A DNA stretch of 64,000 nt. It comes from Chitinophagaceae bacterium. GTDB lineage: Bacteria > Bacteroidota > Bacteroidia > Chitinophagales > UBA10324. The stretch covers positions 267,559 to 331,558 of the forward strand of contig CANIPU010000001.1 of assembly GCA_947469485.1 (NCBI GenBank), written 5' to 3'. A program made the position numbers and the translations under genes. The first letter of the stretch is position 1; each line of letters opens with the position of its first letter. Below are positions 47,112 to 57,410 of this stretch, piece by piece. The notes under the pieces were generated by a model that had not been told where the DNA came from, searched no databases, and was given only the letters and a program-made list of their open reading frames with translations.

Positions 47112-47765
47112 TTATTTCTTTAACATCTTAAATGCCTGCGACCATTGGTTGCGCAAGAAACCTGGTAAGCACCATAAAATAACTAAAGGTTCAATTGCTC
47201 TTGCTGATTCAACTTTGCCCATATCCTCGGTTTCCCAATTGAATTTGGAAAGAATTTCTGTTACTTCTTTTTTTGCATTTTCGTTATTACCGCATATAAA
47301 CATTGTTGGTTGAATACCTCCAAAATCAGGATTAACCATAAAAGCACTTCCGATACAATTAAATGCTTTTACAAAATTAATTTCGGCTGAAAGTTTTTGT
47401 AATTGCTCCATTAACGAATCATTCGGGCCAGTAAATAATTGAATGACTCCATTTATTGGCGGTGCATCAGCAATTGGATTTGTTGTATCAATTACTGTTT
47501 TACCATTTAAATTTTTTATTTCTGCTAATTCAACTACACTTTTTGCCTTAGTTCCTTTTACTGCTAAAATTATTATTTCTCCATATTGGGCAGTTTCTTC
47601 GAACGAACCGATTTTAATTGTATTTCCATTTTGTTCGTTGAAATCTTTCAATTTTGAAGTGTCGCGTGTGCCCATCATAACCTCAAAATTATTTTTTATA
47701 AAACCTTGAGCCAAAGATTTGGCAACTGCGCCGGATCCGATAATTCCTATTTTCTTTTTATTCAT
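47112..47765 (-). CDS. NADPH-dependent F420 reductase-like oxidoreductase
   Basis: A 217-residue Rossmann protein. The N-terminus KKIGIIGSGAVAKSLAQGF has the GxGxxA-type dinucleotide motif, followed by VMMGTRDTSKL (NADP-type Arg after strand 2), EIIILAVKG and GKTVIDTTNPI. This is the family annotated as F420-dependent NADP reductase, but Bacteroidota generally lack F420, so the natural substrate is uncertain. No operon partner. Confidence 0.8.
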   Translation of the reverse strand: MNKKKIGIIGSGAVAKSLAQGFIKNNFEVMMGTRDTSKLKDFNEQNGNTIKIGSFEETAQYGEIIILAVKGTKAKSVVELAEIKNLNGKTVIDTTNPIADAPPINGVIQLFTGPNDSLMEQLQKLSAEINFVKAFNCIGSAFMVNPDFGGIQPTMFICGNNENAKKEVTEILSKFNWETEDMGKVESARAIEPLVILWCLPGFLRNQWSQAFKMLKK

Positions 47766-47833
47766 AATTAATTTTTGTCTGCATTTTGAACATTTAAATC
47801 AAATAATAGTTCCGGAATAAATTATTTTTTATG

Positions 47834-48351
47834 TCAATTATTTCGCGAATCAAAGCCAACTTCGGCTTTTAATTTTTCAATTGTATTAAATACAATAGGA
47901 CAAATTTTATAAAATTCCATTGTGCGTTTCCAGTTTAATCTTATTTGAGATTCATTAATAAAAGGAAACTGGCTGCAAGCATGTGGACGAGATTCGTATA
48001 TTAACAAATTTTTTCATGCAGAAATGTGCATGGCCTAGCTTTCATATATTTGATTAAACTACCTTTTTCAATTTCAACAAATTGTTCTTCAAATTTTTTT
48101 TCATCCATTTTTTTCTGATTTGCCAATATTGATATTTCCCTGGAGTTAATTCCTGGCTGCATGTATAAACAACAGTTACCGCATTGCGTGCAATCAATTT
48201 CTGATTCAACTTCCGGAAATATTACTGACAGATTAAAGTCAATTTGTTTTGAAGGAAGCATTCGAATAAAATTACGGAACAAATTGTTTTCCTCTTTTTT
48301 TTTGTCAACCAAATCAGGAAGATTTCCAGGATTCTTTTCGAGATTTTTCAT
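47834..48351 (-). pseudogene. YkgJ-family cysteine-cluster protein, frameshifted
   Basis: Zinc/iron-chelate-binding CxxCxxxCC-type family. The first frame (48351 to 48001) has CTQCGNCCLYMQPGI near residues 55-69 and RPCTFLHEKIC before a stop at 48001-48003. The expected continuation is present in another frame down to 47834: YESRPHACSQFPFINES, then RTMEFYKICPIVFNTIE. One additional T (TGTTTA in place of TGTTA) would join them through CLIYESRPHAC, the family's usual text, giving about 171 residues. Either a one-base sequencing error or a recent frameshift. N-terminal basic stretch, no signal peptide. Confidence 0.82.
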
Positions 48352-48469
48352 CGGGCGAAAAATAAAAAAACGATTTAAAAATAAAAATGGGCAGGTAAGA
48401 AAACATAAATCTATTTTTCATAGCATTCTCTCATTTCATTAATATTGACCAATCAAAAACTAAATTAAA

Positions 48470-50353
48470 ATGAAAAAACTTTACATCTCCTTACTGCTTA
48501 CAGTATTATTAATTTCAGGAATCAATCACCAATCAAGTGCTTGTTATGCAAATTTCACTCACACAAATGCTTGTGTTGGTGATACTGTTTGGTTTTATGC
48601 ATTAGATTTAAGCGCAGTGCACTCATGGGATTTTGGCGATACAATCAGTGGAAATCCAAATACAGCATATGATGATTCAGTATTTCATATTTACACTGCT
48701 CCCGGAACATATTATGTAACACATTTTGACAATATAGGAGCTGAATGGGCTTTTGAATCACAGGTAATTACTGTTGGGGCAAATTGTTTTCAGGCTGCAT
48801 TTGATGATCAATGTTCAGGTTCATTATCTTTTAATTTTATAAATCAATCAATTGGAAATAACCTGACTTACGAATGGACTTTCGGAGAACCTTCATCTGG
48901 GGCCAATGACACGAGTTTTTTACTAAATCCATATCACACCTATTCTTCTACCGGATCATATACTGTTACCCTCACAATTTCTGATGGCTCTCAAACAAAT
49001 TCAGTTTCTCAAACAGTAAATGTTTATGCAAGTTGCATGAGTGCTTACATTAGTTATATGTTGAATCCATGTGCAAATGACACGACTCATTTTTATTATA
49101 ATTTTTCGGGTGTTACCAATGTGCTTTGGAATTTTGGTGATCCTTCATCAGGTATCGCAAATACATCTACCGATTTAGTTCCAACTCATATTTATACTTC
49201 GCCCGGGCTATATGTTGGCTCAGTTATTTTCACAGATGGTGTATATACTGATACTCTTGCAGTAATAACCAATGTTGTTGACTGCAATGTTTTTCCTGCT
49301 GATGCCAACCGTGATGGACAAGTAACCGGTGAAGATATTTTTCCGATTGCTCTTTATTATGGCGACACCGGTGTTGTAAGACCAAACGCTTCAATCAATT
49401 TTACCGCACAACCTTGCCCTGATTGGGGCAACATGTTCTCAGGTGGAATGTATTTAAACGATATGGTAAATAAGAAAAATGCTGATTGCAATGGAGATGG
49501 AATAATAAATTCATTAGATGTACTTGCAATAACACAAAACATCGGACAAGTTTCACATCCACATAATATTCAATCACAAATGCAGCTGATTCCAAATCAA
49601 GCTCCTACAATGAAATTGGAATTTATTGATTCTACCATATGGGGTTGCAATAATGCAACCGCCGTTTTATCATTCGGTGATGTTGGTGATACCGCCCGAA
49701 GTATTTATGGAGTTTGCGTTAGAATAAAATATTCTGATTTTCCAATTGAAGCAAATTCAATATCAGTAGATTTTAATAATTCATGGTTGGATTCAACAGG
49801 ACTAAATAATCATATTTATCAATACTATAACGATATCACAAATCATATTTTAACAATTGTTATGGCAAGAACAAATCATATTGCCATTACCGGGTTAGGT
49901 GAAATAGCTAAGATTAATTTTTTTATAGGTTGCCCGGTTGTACAAAACAGAACATTGTTTCCGTTAACAATGAATATCTTATCTGATTCTAAAGTCCTTA
50001 ACAACAGTGTTTACTATCCAAGTTATTGGGGAAATGTTCAGAATTACATAAATGTACATACAGTAGGCGATTCAACTTCACTAGATTTAAGTGGTGGAAT
50101 AAATGAAATTTACAACAACAATATCCTAACACTTTATCCTTCGCCGGCAACTGAAAAATTATTAATTTCTTCAAAAACAAATATTCAGGATGCACAGTTG
50201 AAAGTTTTTGATGCTGCTGGAAAATTACTGTTTGAAAATAATATGAGTGGAATGAATTCATCAATTGATGTAAAGGATTTTGCTGCCGGAATTTATCTGC
50301 TCGAAGTGACTGATGGCTTGAATATTTTCAGAAACAAATTTGTGAAACAGTAA
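48470..50353 (+). CDS. T9SS-secreted protein with PKD, dockerin-like and cohesin-like modules
   Basis: A 627-residue secreted protein. After a signal peptide (to about 26) come three PKD-like domains, recognisable by HSWDFGDTISGNPN, YEWTFGEPSSGAND and VLWNFGDPSSGIAN. Two calcium loops typical of dockerins follow: DANRDGQVTGEDI and DCNGDGIINSLDV. A beta-sandwich similar to cohesin-type domains (about 380-535) comes next, then a type A T9SS sorting domain (LTLYPSPATEKLLI to DFAAGIYLLEV). It is followed 24 bp later by another T9SS gene on the same strand, probably one operon. Confidence 0.83.
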   Translation: MKKLYISLLLTVLLISGINHQSSACYANFTHTNACVGDTVWFYALDLSAVHSWDFGDTISGNPNTAYDDSVFHIYTAPGTYYVTHFDNIGAEWAFESQVITVGANCFQAAFDDQCSGSLSFNFINQSIGNNLTYEWTFGEPSSGANDTSFLLNPYHTYSSTGSYTVTLTISDGSQTNSVSQTVNVYASCMSAYISYMLNPCANDTTHFYYNFSGVTNVLWNFGDPSSGIANTSTDLVPTHIYTSPGLYVGSVIFTDGVYTDTLAVITNVVDCNVFPADANRDGQVTGEDIFPIALYYGDTGVVRPNASINFTAQPCPDWGNMFSGGMYLNDMVNKKNADCNGDGIINSLDVLAITQNIGQVSHPHNIQSQMQLIPNQAPTMKLEFIDSTIWGCNNATAVLSFGDVGDTARSIYGVCVRIKYSDFPIEANSISVDFNNSWLDSTGLNNHIYQYYNDITNHILTIVMARTNHIAITGLGEIAKINFFIGCPVVQNRTLFPLTMNILSDSKVLNNSVYYPSYWGNVQNYINVHTVGDSTSLDLSGGINEIYNNNILTLYPSPATEKLLISSKTNIQDAQLKVFDAAGKLLFENNMSGMNSSIDVKDFAAGIYLLEVTDGLNIFRNKFVKQ

Positions 50354-50377
50354 CTAACTCTGTTTTAAATAAACCAC

Positions 50378-53188
50378 ATGAAAAGAAATCTGAATAAAAT
50401 TTTTACTGCAATTATATTTTGCATTGCATCATTATTCTTTTCTCAAAATGGATTTTCGCAAATAACTGCTTCGTTCATAGTTGGCGGTTCTAATATGCAA
50501 TGTCTTGGAAACACGGTTAGCTTTATTGATCAAAGCACTGGTAACCCTGTTTCATGGAATTGGTCATTCCCCACAGGAATGCCAACCACCTCAACCCAAC
50601 AAAACCCTGTTGTAATTTTAAATATTCCCGGAATTTTTGATGCTACCTTAATTGTTACAGATGCAGGTGGTAATTCTGACACATTAACTATTCAGGGAGT
50701 TATTAATGTTGATTTCTTTATGGTTACTGAAACTCATGTTGATGCACTTTGCGGCAGCAACATCGGAAGTATTACAACAACTGTAACTGGCGGGTTTGCT
50801 CCATATAATTATTCATGGAATGCAGGATACACCACTCCAAATCTTACAAATCTTACAGCCGGAACTTACACGCTTGTGGTGGTTGATGCTATGGGATGCA
50901 TGCAGCAAATTACTGTTGTGATTCAAAGCCTCGGTATTTTTTCATTGGGAGAAAGTCATTGGGATGCGACCTGCGGAAACAATGATGGTTTAATTGATTT
51001 AACAAATCAAGGCGGAGTTAGCCCATTTACTTATACATGGAGCAATGGGGCAACAACTGAAGACCAATCGAATCTTTCTGCCGGAATATATGATGTTACA
51101 GTAACTGATTCATTTGGTTGTTTTAACAGCACCACCATAATTATAGGAAACATTAATGGTCCAACACTTACATCAAGTTCATTGAGTTCAACATGTGGAA
51201 ACTCAAATGGAAGCATTGATTTAGTTCCTTCAGGTGGTGTTCCACCGTATACTTATTTGTGGAGCAATGGTGCTACAACAGAAGATATATCATCACTTTC
51301 AGCCGGGTTTTATAATGTAACAGTAAGCGATCAAAATTCTTGTCAGGGATTCGCAAGCATTGCTGTTTCAGATTCAAATCTATTGGCCGTAACTTCTGTA
51401 ATGACCAACCCCTCATGTGGAAACAGCGGAAATATTTCTTTGACATTAAATGGCGGAACGCTCCCTTATACCTATTTATGGAGCAATGGCAGCACATCAA
51501 ATTCACTAACAAATGTACAGGCCGGGGTATACATAGTAACTGTAACTGAGGCAACAGGCTGCTCACTGATACAAAATTTCAACGCCACATTTTATTCTTA
51601 TGTATACATGAATTCAACCACACCAAATTGTTCAAACAACGGTGCAATTACAGCAACTCCTATGGGTGTGAATGCGCCTTATACTTATTTATGGAACAAT
51701 AGCGAAATCACTCAAACTATAACAGGATTGGCTCCAGGTAATTATTCTGTGACTGTAACTGACAGCGCCGGCTGTGTGACTACCGGTCAAACTTTTCTTA
51801 GCACTTCCTGTAACAATATTATTGAAGGAATAGCTTTTAACGACCTTAATTCAAATTGCATTCAGGATTCAGGTGAAGTGGCTGTGCAGGGAATAGTCTT
51901 AACTGCCTCCAATGGTTTTGCAAATTATTTTGCTTACACTAATTACGATGGTTATTATCAAATCCCTATTGGTTCATCTGGCAACTTCACACTTACTGCA
52001 TCAAACAACAATCTTATCTGTGGAAATTTATATGCATGTACTGCTACTTCGCAAGTTTTTTTTCCTGCTGTAGGCGATACTTCTTCAAACAATAATTTTG
52101 GATTTGTTACAACAGGTGCAAACTTTGATTTGAGGTTACATCCTGGATGGAGTTCTGCCAACCCGGGCTTTGACAAGCATTTTTGGATTTTATATTTTAA
52201 TGCTTCTCCTATTTCATTTAATGATACAGCAACAGTCGTATTTACTTACGATCCTAATCTGATTTACTTTGATAGCATTGCTCCGTTTCCTGTTCATGAT
52301 TTAGCTAATCACACTCTGACATGGGAGGTTGCAAATGTTCCAAATCCGATTTACAACTGGCCTGATCGATTACACGCCTTCTTTCACACGCCGGCTTCAT
52401 TACCTGTAGGCACTTTAATACAAAGCGATTTTGATATTTACCCAACCATTGATGATTGCAATGCTTCTAATAATCATCAGCATTATTCCGAAACTTTAAC
52501 CGGTTCATTGGACCCAAACTCAAAAGAGGTTTACCTGGAAGGAAATATTCAGGATGATAGCTCAGTTCTTTACTATACAATAAATTTCCAAAATACCGGA
52601 AACGACACAACTAATTTTATCATATTAAAAGATACTTTGTCTTTAAATCTTGACCCAACTACTGTTGAGAATATTTCTTCAAGTCATCCTTATCAATCGT
52701 TTGATATTTCCGGAACAGGAATTTTAACCTGGGTGTTTAACCCAATACTTTTAGTTGATAGTACAACAAATGAACCTGAGAGTAAAGGCTTTGTAAAATT
52801 TAAAATCAAAAGAAGACCAAATCTTCCTTATGGAACATACATTTATAATACTGCTTCCATTTATTTTGATTACAACAGTGCGGTTGTAACAAACACCGTG
52901 AATACTCACCTTGTTTGGTTTTCAGTAAATAACATTTCAAATGAGAATATTTTCGTTTCGGCATATCCGAATCCTTCCACAAATGAAACTTCTATAAAAG
53001 TTAATGGTGTGAATGAAAAGTTTGATTTCTCCTTAAGTAATGTTTTAGGAAAAAAAGTTATGGAATTAAATTCCATTAGCAATCAACAATTTACATTTGA
53101 GCGCAAAGGTTTACCATCAGGTATTTATTTCTTTACTATTTCAGTTAAAGGAAAATCAGTAGCAAATGGTAAAATAGTGATTGATTAA
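50378..53188 (+). CDS. T9SS-secreted adhesin-like protein with PKD and five SprB repeats
   Basis: A 936-residue secreted protein. Layout: signal peptide (to about 27), one PKD-like domain (SWNWSFPTGMP), five SprB-type repeats of about 75-80 residues with the pattern CGxxxGxIxL...PYTYLWSNG...LSAGxYxVTVTDxxGC, a SdrD-like B domain (GIAFNDLNSNCIQDSGEV), a conserved domain starting GSLDPNSKEVYLEGNI (DUF7619-like), and the T9SS sorting domain (YPNPSTNETSIKV to LPSGIYFFTIS). SprB repeats are known from the gliding adhesin SprB; this protein is far smaller. Likely cell-surface; binding partner unknown. Confidence 0.86.
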   Translation: MKRNLNKIFTAIIFCIASLFFSQNGFSQITASFIVGGSNMQCLGNTVSFIDQSTGNPVSWNWSFPTGMPTTSTQQNPVVILNIPGIFDATLIVTDAGGNSDTLTIQGVINVDFFMVTETHVDALCGSNIGSITTTVTGGFAPYNYSWNAGYTTPNLTNLTAGTYTLVVVDAMGCMQQITVVIQSLGIFSLGESHWDATCGNNDGLIDLTNQGGVSPFTYTWSNGATTEDQSNLSAGIYDVTVTDSFGCFNSTTIIIGNINGPTLTSSSLSSTCGNSNGSIDLVPSGGVPPYTYLWSNGATTEDISSLSAGFYNVTVSDQNSCQGFASIAVSDSNLLAVTSVMTNPSCGNSGNISLTLNGGTLPYTYLWSNGSTSNSLTNVQAGVYIVTVTEATGCSLIQNFNATFYSYVYMNSTTPNCSNNGAITATPMGVNAPYTYLWNNSEITQTITGLAPGNYSVTVTDSAGCVTTGQTFLSTSCNNIIEGIAFNDLNSNCIQDSGEVAVQGIVLTASNGFANYFAYTNYDGYYQIPIGSSGNFTLTASNNNLICGNLYACTATSQVFFPAVGDTSSNNNFGFVTTGANFDLRLHPGWSSANPGFDKHFWILYFNASPISFNDTATVVFTYDPNLIYFDSIAPFPVHDLANHTLTWEVANVPNPIYNWPDRLHAFFHTPASLPVGTLIQSDFDIYPTIDDCNASNNHQHYSETLTGSLDPNSKEVYLEGNIQDDSSVLYYTINFQNTGNDTTNFIILKDTLSLNLDPTTVENISSSHPYQSFDISGTGILTWVFNPILLVDSTTNEPESKGFVKFKIKRRPNLPYGTYIYNTASIYFDYNSAVVTNTVNTHLVWFSVNNISNENIFVSAYPNPSTNETSIKVNGVNEKFDFSLSNVLGKKVMELNSISNQQFTFERKGLPSGIYFFTISVKGKSVANGKIVID

Positions 53189-53214
53189 ATAATAAAATAA
53201 TTATCAGGCTTTTT

Positions 53215-53246
53215 AATAGGCTGCATCCTTTCCGATGCAGCCTATT
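53215..53246 (+). terminator. Strong rho-independent terminator after the SprB-repeat gene
   Basis: AATAGGCTGCATC, a 6-nt loop and GATGCAGCCTATT form a perfect 13-bp stem followed by TTATTTTTCTT. It also contains the ATG at 53235, which argues against that codon as a start for the next gene. Confidence 0.88.
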
Positions 53247-53300
53247 TTATTTTTCTTAATACTCATCATTCAATCTACTTTCGCCAAATCAAAGTTTTCG

Positions 53301-56300
53301 ATGAAAAAAATACTATTTGCATTTTTCTGCTTAACAAACATTACTCTAAACGCTCAAACCCCATATTCAACCATTCCTTTAAAAGGTGGAGAACCTGAAT
53401 GGATTCAATTGATGTTTCAGCCCGATGCTGATCCGGGAATGGTATCAGAAAAGTTCAAATCCTATTTTAAAACATATCCATTTGAAAAGAATTATTACAC
53501 TCAATATTATAAGCATTGGATGATGCTGCATGCAAGAGATAATAATGGTTCATTATTCAATTTACCATTGGATGATACAAAATTTAATCAAACACAATAT
53601 TTAGAAAACTCCAAACAAACAGCATTAGAAAAAGCTGCCAACTGGCAATGTATTGGTCCATTCGATTTTGATAAAGAAGCATCAAGCGCCAGCTATGCAG
53701 CTGGTGCAGCACATGTATATACCACTGAACAATCTTTTTCAAACCCAAATATTTTATTTGCAGGAACAGCCAATGCAGGAGTTTGGAAAAGCATAGATAA
53801 AGCGAACAATTGGGTGAACATGACAAAAGACATGATGCTTGGTACTGTAGTAGCGCTGGAAATTGATCGTACAAATCCGGATATAGTTTATTTCGGTGGA
53901 GCTGGAAAAGTTTATAAAACAATTAATGGGGGTACAACCTGGAATCAAACAGGCGACGCAACATTTAATTCGTCATCAAAAACGATCAGAGACATTGTTC
54001 AATCTCCTGTAAATTCAAATGAATTATGGATGGCCGCCGATCAGGGACTATATCATACAACAGATGGTGGAATCAATTGGATTCAAATGTATACTAGTGC
54101 ATGGAAGGAAATTGAAATACACCCGACTAACTCGCTAATAATGTATGCGATAAAAATGACCGGAGTTAAAACTGAATTTTATAAATCGATTGATGGCGGA
54201 CAAATTTTTATAAATATCGTAAATGGTTATCCTGAAGCTGTTTCACCTGATGAACAAAAACGAACTGAAATAGCTGTTACACCTGCAGCGCCAAACATTA
54301 TTTATGCTTTGGCAACAGGCGAAGCCGATGGCGGTTCCGGATTATATGGAATCTATGTAAGCCATGATGCTGGTGAAAGCTGGGCTTTTCAATGTTGTGG
54401 TACGGGCCCCGGCGGAGTTCCTGATACAGGAACAAATAAAAATTTATGTGGTTGGGATGATCATGGTGGAGATGATGGCGGGCAATGGTATTACGATTTA
54501 GCTTTAGAAGTTTCGCCCTTCGATTCAAATGAGGTTCATGTTGGTGCTGTTAATCATTGGATCAGTTATGATGGCGGAGTCAATTGGGTTTGTCCTTCAA
54601 AATGGAGTCATTCTGAAAAAATTAATTATGTGCATGCAGATATTCACGACATTCATTTTTATGACAATGATTGGTGGATTAGCTGCGACGGAGGAATTTT
54701 TTATTCGCACTCACAAGGCGACACTTTTAATCGTAAACAATTTGGAATTGCAGGAACAGATTTCTGGGGATTTGGAATGGGAGAATGGGAAGGTAATGAA
54801 GTAATGGTTGGTGGTACCTACCATAACGGAACATTACTGCGCGATTTCAATACCTATACCAATGACTGGCTAAGCACAATGGGCGGAGATAATGTTTTAG
54901 GTGCTGTGAATTATGGCGACTCCAGAATTATTTTTTCTGATTATGGCCGACATAAGCTTTCAGGTGACAGGACTGTTGACTTATCAAGCCTTGGTACTGC
55001 TATGCTACCGAATAATTCTTACATCGTTGGTGAAGCCGGTGATTTTGAATTTCATCCGAATCTTTTTAACACAATTTATATTGGCAGAGATTCTTCCATT
55101 TGGAAATCAGATGACCTGGGCGCTACTTATACTTTACTTCATAATTTCGGAGGAGGGCAAATAACATCAATTGAAGTTGCTACTACCAATCCCGATTTTA
55201 TTTATGCTTGTTATTATTTAAGTTATAACGGAAGCAAAAAGATTTTCAAGTCAACTGATGCAGGCCAAACCTGGAATGATATAACTCCATCAAATACGGT
55301 TTTGAATAATTCTTTTGCTGCTCCATATGATATTGCAGTAAGCAGCAGTAATGAAAATGAATTATGGATGGTTCGAACAGAACAAAGTTCCAGTTTGAAT
55401 AATTTAGACGGATATAAAGTTTTTAAAACTATTGATGGTGGTAGCAACTGGATAAATCTTACAACAGCAGTGCTTAATGGAGAATATCTTACTTGCATAG
55501 AACATCAACGCGGTACTGATGGCGGAATTTATATTGGAACCCGAAGAGCAGTTTACTATCGCAACAACACAATGCCTGATTGGGTGCTGTATAACAGCGG
55601 CTTACCTGTTAGTATTGGAAGCACACAAGTTTTAATTGATTATAAAGAAGGAAAAGTAATTAATGGTACTGACCGAAGTGTATGGGAATCGCCACTGTAT
55701 GAATCATCTCTCCCACAAGCAACAATTTCTGCCGATAAAAATGTAAGCCATTGTACCCGCGACACCATTTTCTTTCATGACCATTCTAATATGTTAGAAC
55801 CAAGTACAACCAACTGGAATTTTCCAGGCGGAAATCCTTCTTCATCTAATATTCGCAATCCAAAAGTTGTTTATTCAAACCCAGGCAGCTATTCAGTTGA
55901 GTTAACAGTTTCTAATGGCGCGGGTACTTCTACACAAACACTTACTGATTTTATAACCGTTTATAATGAATGTATTGCTGATACAGTGCCAGGCTATTGT
56001 TTAAACCTCGATGGATCAGATGCAAAAGCTGTTGGTCCATCATTGAATCTTAATTCAAATACGGTAACTTATTCTGCATGGATTAAACCAATAGGTCAGC
56101 AAGTAGATTGGGGTGGAATAATTTTTTGTCGAGGCGGAAGCACTACTTCAGGAGTTAGTATAAAAGATGACAATGAAATCAGAATTCACTGGAATGGTGA
56201 CGAATGGTGGTGGAGCAGCGGGCTTTTTGTAACAGATAACGAATGGTCCCACATTGCTGTTGTTGTAACACCTGATTCGCTTACAGTTTATGTAAATGGA

Positions 56301-57335
56301 ATTCCTTCTACTGATCACACCTCATTTCCTGTTGATGAATTTAACAGCTCTATTACTGTTGGAGAAGACCCGAACGATGGAGATCGGTTTTTCACAGGAA
56401 AAATAGATGAAGTATGTATTTACAATCGTTCATTAAGTAAAAATGAAATTCGTGATTTAATGCACTTGACAAAAAATCCGATTAATGATACATCCCTTGT
56501 TTTATATTATCAATTCAATGAAACTTCGGGGCCAATTCTGGATAAAGTTGGAACCAGACATGCTGGTTTATCAGGTGATGCAATGCGTGTTACAAGTTCC
56601 GGGCCCTTTGGAGGAGGAATAAGTTTTAGAAAAAATATTTCAACTTCCGGAAATCATAATTTCACCAATACCGGTTTCAATAGTGATTGGTCTTCAGGTA
56701 CTGTTTTTCCAGACGGCGAAGTAGTGGTGTCACGAATCAACCTGTATCCTGACCAATTGCCTTCACAAAATTGGAATGCACGCAGCTACTGGATTATGGA
56801 TAACTATGGTGCAAATTCATTTTTTGATTTACCACAGCAAATTTCATTTGATAAAATCGGAACAGTAAGTACAACTGACCAGCAAAATCCGCATCGCTTT
56901 AAAATTTATTTACGAGATCACAACGCTGATGGAAATACCTGGGGGACTGCAAACGATAGTGCTAATCAATGCACATCAGGCTCTGATGGATCGGCACAAT
57001 TCAGCAACATAAGTTCTTTTGTTTCCTCAGCACAATTCGATATAATCAATTCGTCAATTGTTACAATTGGAACACAGGAAATTCTTTCAGAGAATTATGA
57101 AATGAATGCCGTTATATATCCGTCACCAATTTCAAATACCGAAGAACTTTTTGTTAAAACGATACTTAAAGGCGAATGCCGGATAGAATTATTTTCATCC
57201 ATTGGTCAAAAAATAACAGAGCAGAAATTCACTAATGAAACTACTCTATCTTTAAAAGAATTACCCGCTGGAATTTATCACTACATATTTCATTCTTCTG
57301 TTTACGAACAGAATGGTGAGGTTGTGATTCAGTAA
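53301..57335 (+). CDS. Large T9SS-secreted protein with sortilin/BNR repeats, PKD and LamG domains
   Basis: A 1344-residue secreted protein. I choose ATG 53301 (MKKILFAFFCLTNITLNAQ, a complete signal peptide); the in-frame ATG at 53235 lies inside a terminator stem. Residues about 120-820 carry many sortilin/BNR beta-propeller repeats with SxDGGxxW-type boxes (SIDKANNWVNMTKD, TINGGTTWNQTG, TTDGGINWIQM, STDAGQTWNDIT). A PKD domain follows (NWNFPGGNPSSSN), then a LamG/concanavalin-like domain (LNSNTVTYSAWIKP, GKIDEVCIYNRSLS), a less clear module, and the T9SS sorting domain. Similar proteins are surface glycosidases or adhesins; no catalytic site is visible. Confidence 0.85.
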   Translation: MKKILFAFFCLTNITLNAQTPYSTIPLKGGEPEWIQLMFQPDADPGMVSEKFKSYFKTYPFEKNYYTQYYKHWMMLHARDNNGSLFNLPLDDTKFNQTQYLENSKQTALEKAANWQCIGPFDFDKEASSASYAAGAAHVYTTEQSFSNPNILFAGTANAGVWKSIDKANNWVNMTKDMMLGTVVALEIDRTNPDIVYFGGAGKVYKTINGGTTWNQTGDATFNSSSKTIRDIVQSPVNSNELWMAADQGLYHTTDGGINWIQMYTSAWKEIEIHPTNSLIMYAIKMTGVKTEFYKSIDGGQIFINIVNGYPEAVSPDEQKRTEIAVTPAAPNIIYALATGEADGGSGLYGIYVSHDAGESWAFQCCGTGPGGVPDTGTNKNLCGWDDHGGDDGGQWYYDLALEVSPFDSNEVHVGAVNHWISYDGGVNWVCPSKWSHSEKINYVHADIHDIHFYDNDWWISCDGGIFYSHSQGDTFNRKQFGIAGTDFWGFGMGEWEGNEVMVGGTYHNGTLLRDFNTYTNDWLSTMGGDNVLGAVNYGDSRIIFSDYGRHKLSGDRTVDLSSLGTAMLPNNSYIVGEAGDFEFHPNLFNTIYIGRDSSIWKSDDLGATYTLLHNFGGGQITSIEVATTNPDFIYACYYLSYNGSKKIFKSTDAGQTWNDITPSNTVLNNSFAAPYDIAVSSSNENELWMVRTEQSSSLNNLDGYKVFKTIDGGSNWINLTTAVLNGEYLTCIEHQRGTDGGIYIGTRRAVYYRNNTMPDWVLYNSGLPVSIGSTQVLIDYKEGKVINGTDRSVWESPLYESSLPQATISADKNVSHCTRDTIFFHDHSNMLEPSTTNWNFPGGNPSSSNIRNPKVVYSNPGSYSVELTVSNGAGTSTQTLTDFITVYNECIADTVPGYCLNLDGSDAKAVGPSLNLNSNTVTYSAWIKPIGQQVDWGGIIFCRGGSTTSGVSIKDDNEIRIHWNGDEWWWSSGLFVTDNEWSHIAVVVTPDSLTVYVNGIPSTDHTSFPVDEFNSSITVGEDPNDGDRFFTGKIDEVCIYNRSLSKNEIRDLMHLTKNPINDTSLVLYYQFNETSGPILDKVGTRHAGLSGDAMRVTSSGPFGGGISFRKNISTSGNHNFTNTGFNSDWSSGTVFPDGEVVVSRINLYPDQLPSQNWNARSYWIMDNYGANSFFDLPQQISFDKIGTVSTTDQQNPHRFKIYLRDHNADGNTWGTANDSANQCTSGSDGSAQFSNISSFVSSAQFDIINSSIVTIGTQEILSENYEMNAVIYPSPISNTEELFVKTILKGECRIELFSSIGQKITEQKFTNETTLSLKELPAGIYHYIFHSSVYEQNGEVVIQ

Positions 57336-57353
57336 AATATTTATCCATTAAAT

Positions 57354-57387
57354 AAAGAAGCCATCTGTAATTACAGATGGCTTCTTT
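57354..57387. terminator. Bidirectional rho-independent terminator
   Basis: A perfect 34-bp palindrome (AAAGAAGCCATCTGTAA and its complement) sits between the convergent T9SS gene and the FKBP gene; A and T ends allow function in both directions. Confidence 0.85.
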
Positions 57388-57410
57388 GCATTAAAACTTG
57401 GTTGTAAAAA

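Noticed and set aside
47112..47765. Evidence for coenzyme F420 metabolism
   Set aside because: The family name is historical; no F420 biosynthesis genes are seen and the protein is a generic NADP-binding oxidoreductase.
50735..51820. Nucleotide-level recombination repeat
   Set aside because: The SprB units are similar at protein level but their DNA is too diverged to be a fresh tandem duplication or phase-variable repeat.
53235..53300. Upstream start for the sortilin/BNR protein
   Set aside because: The ATG lies in the 3' arm of a strong terminator, and the added 22 residues precede a complete signal peptide.
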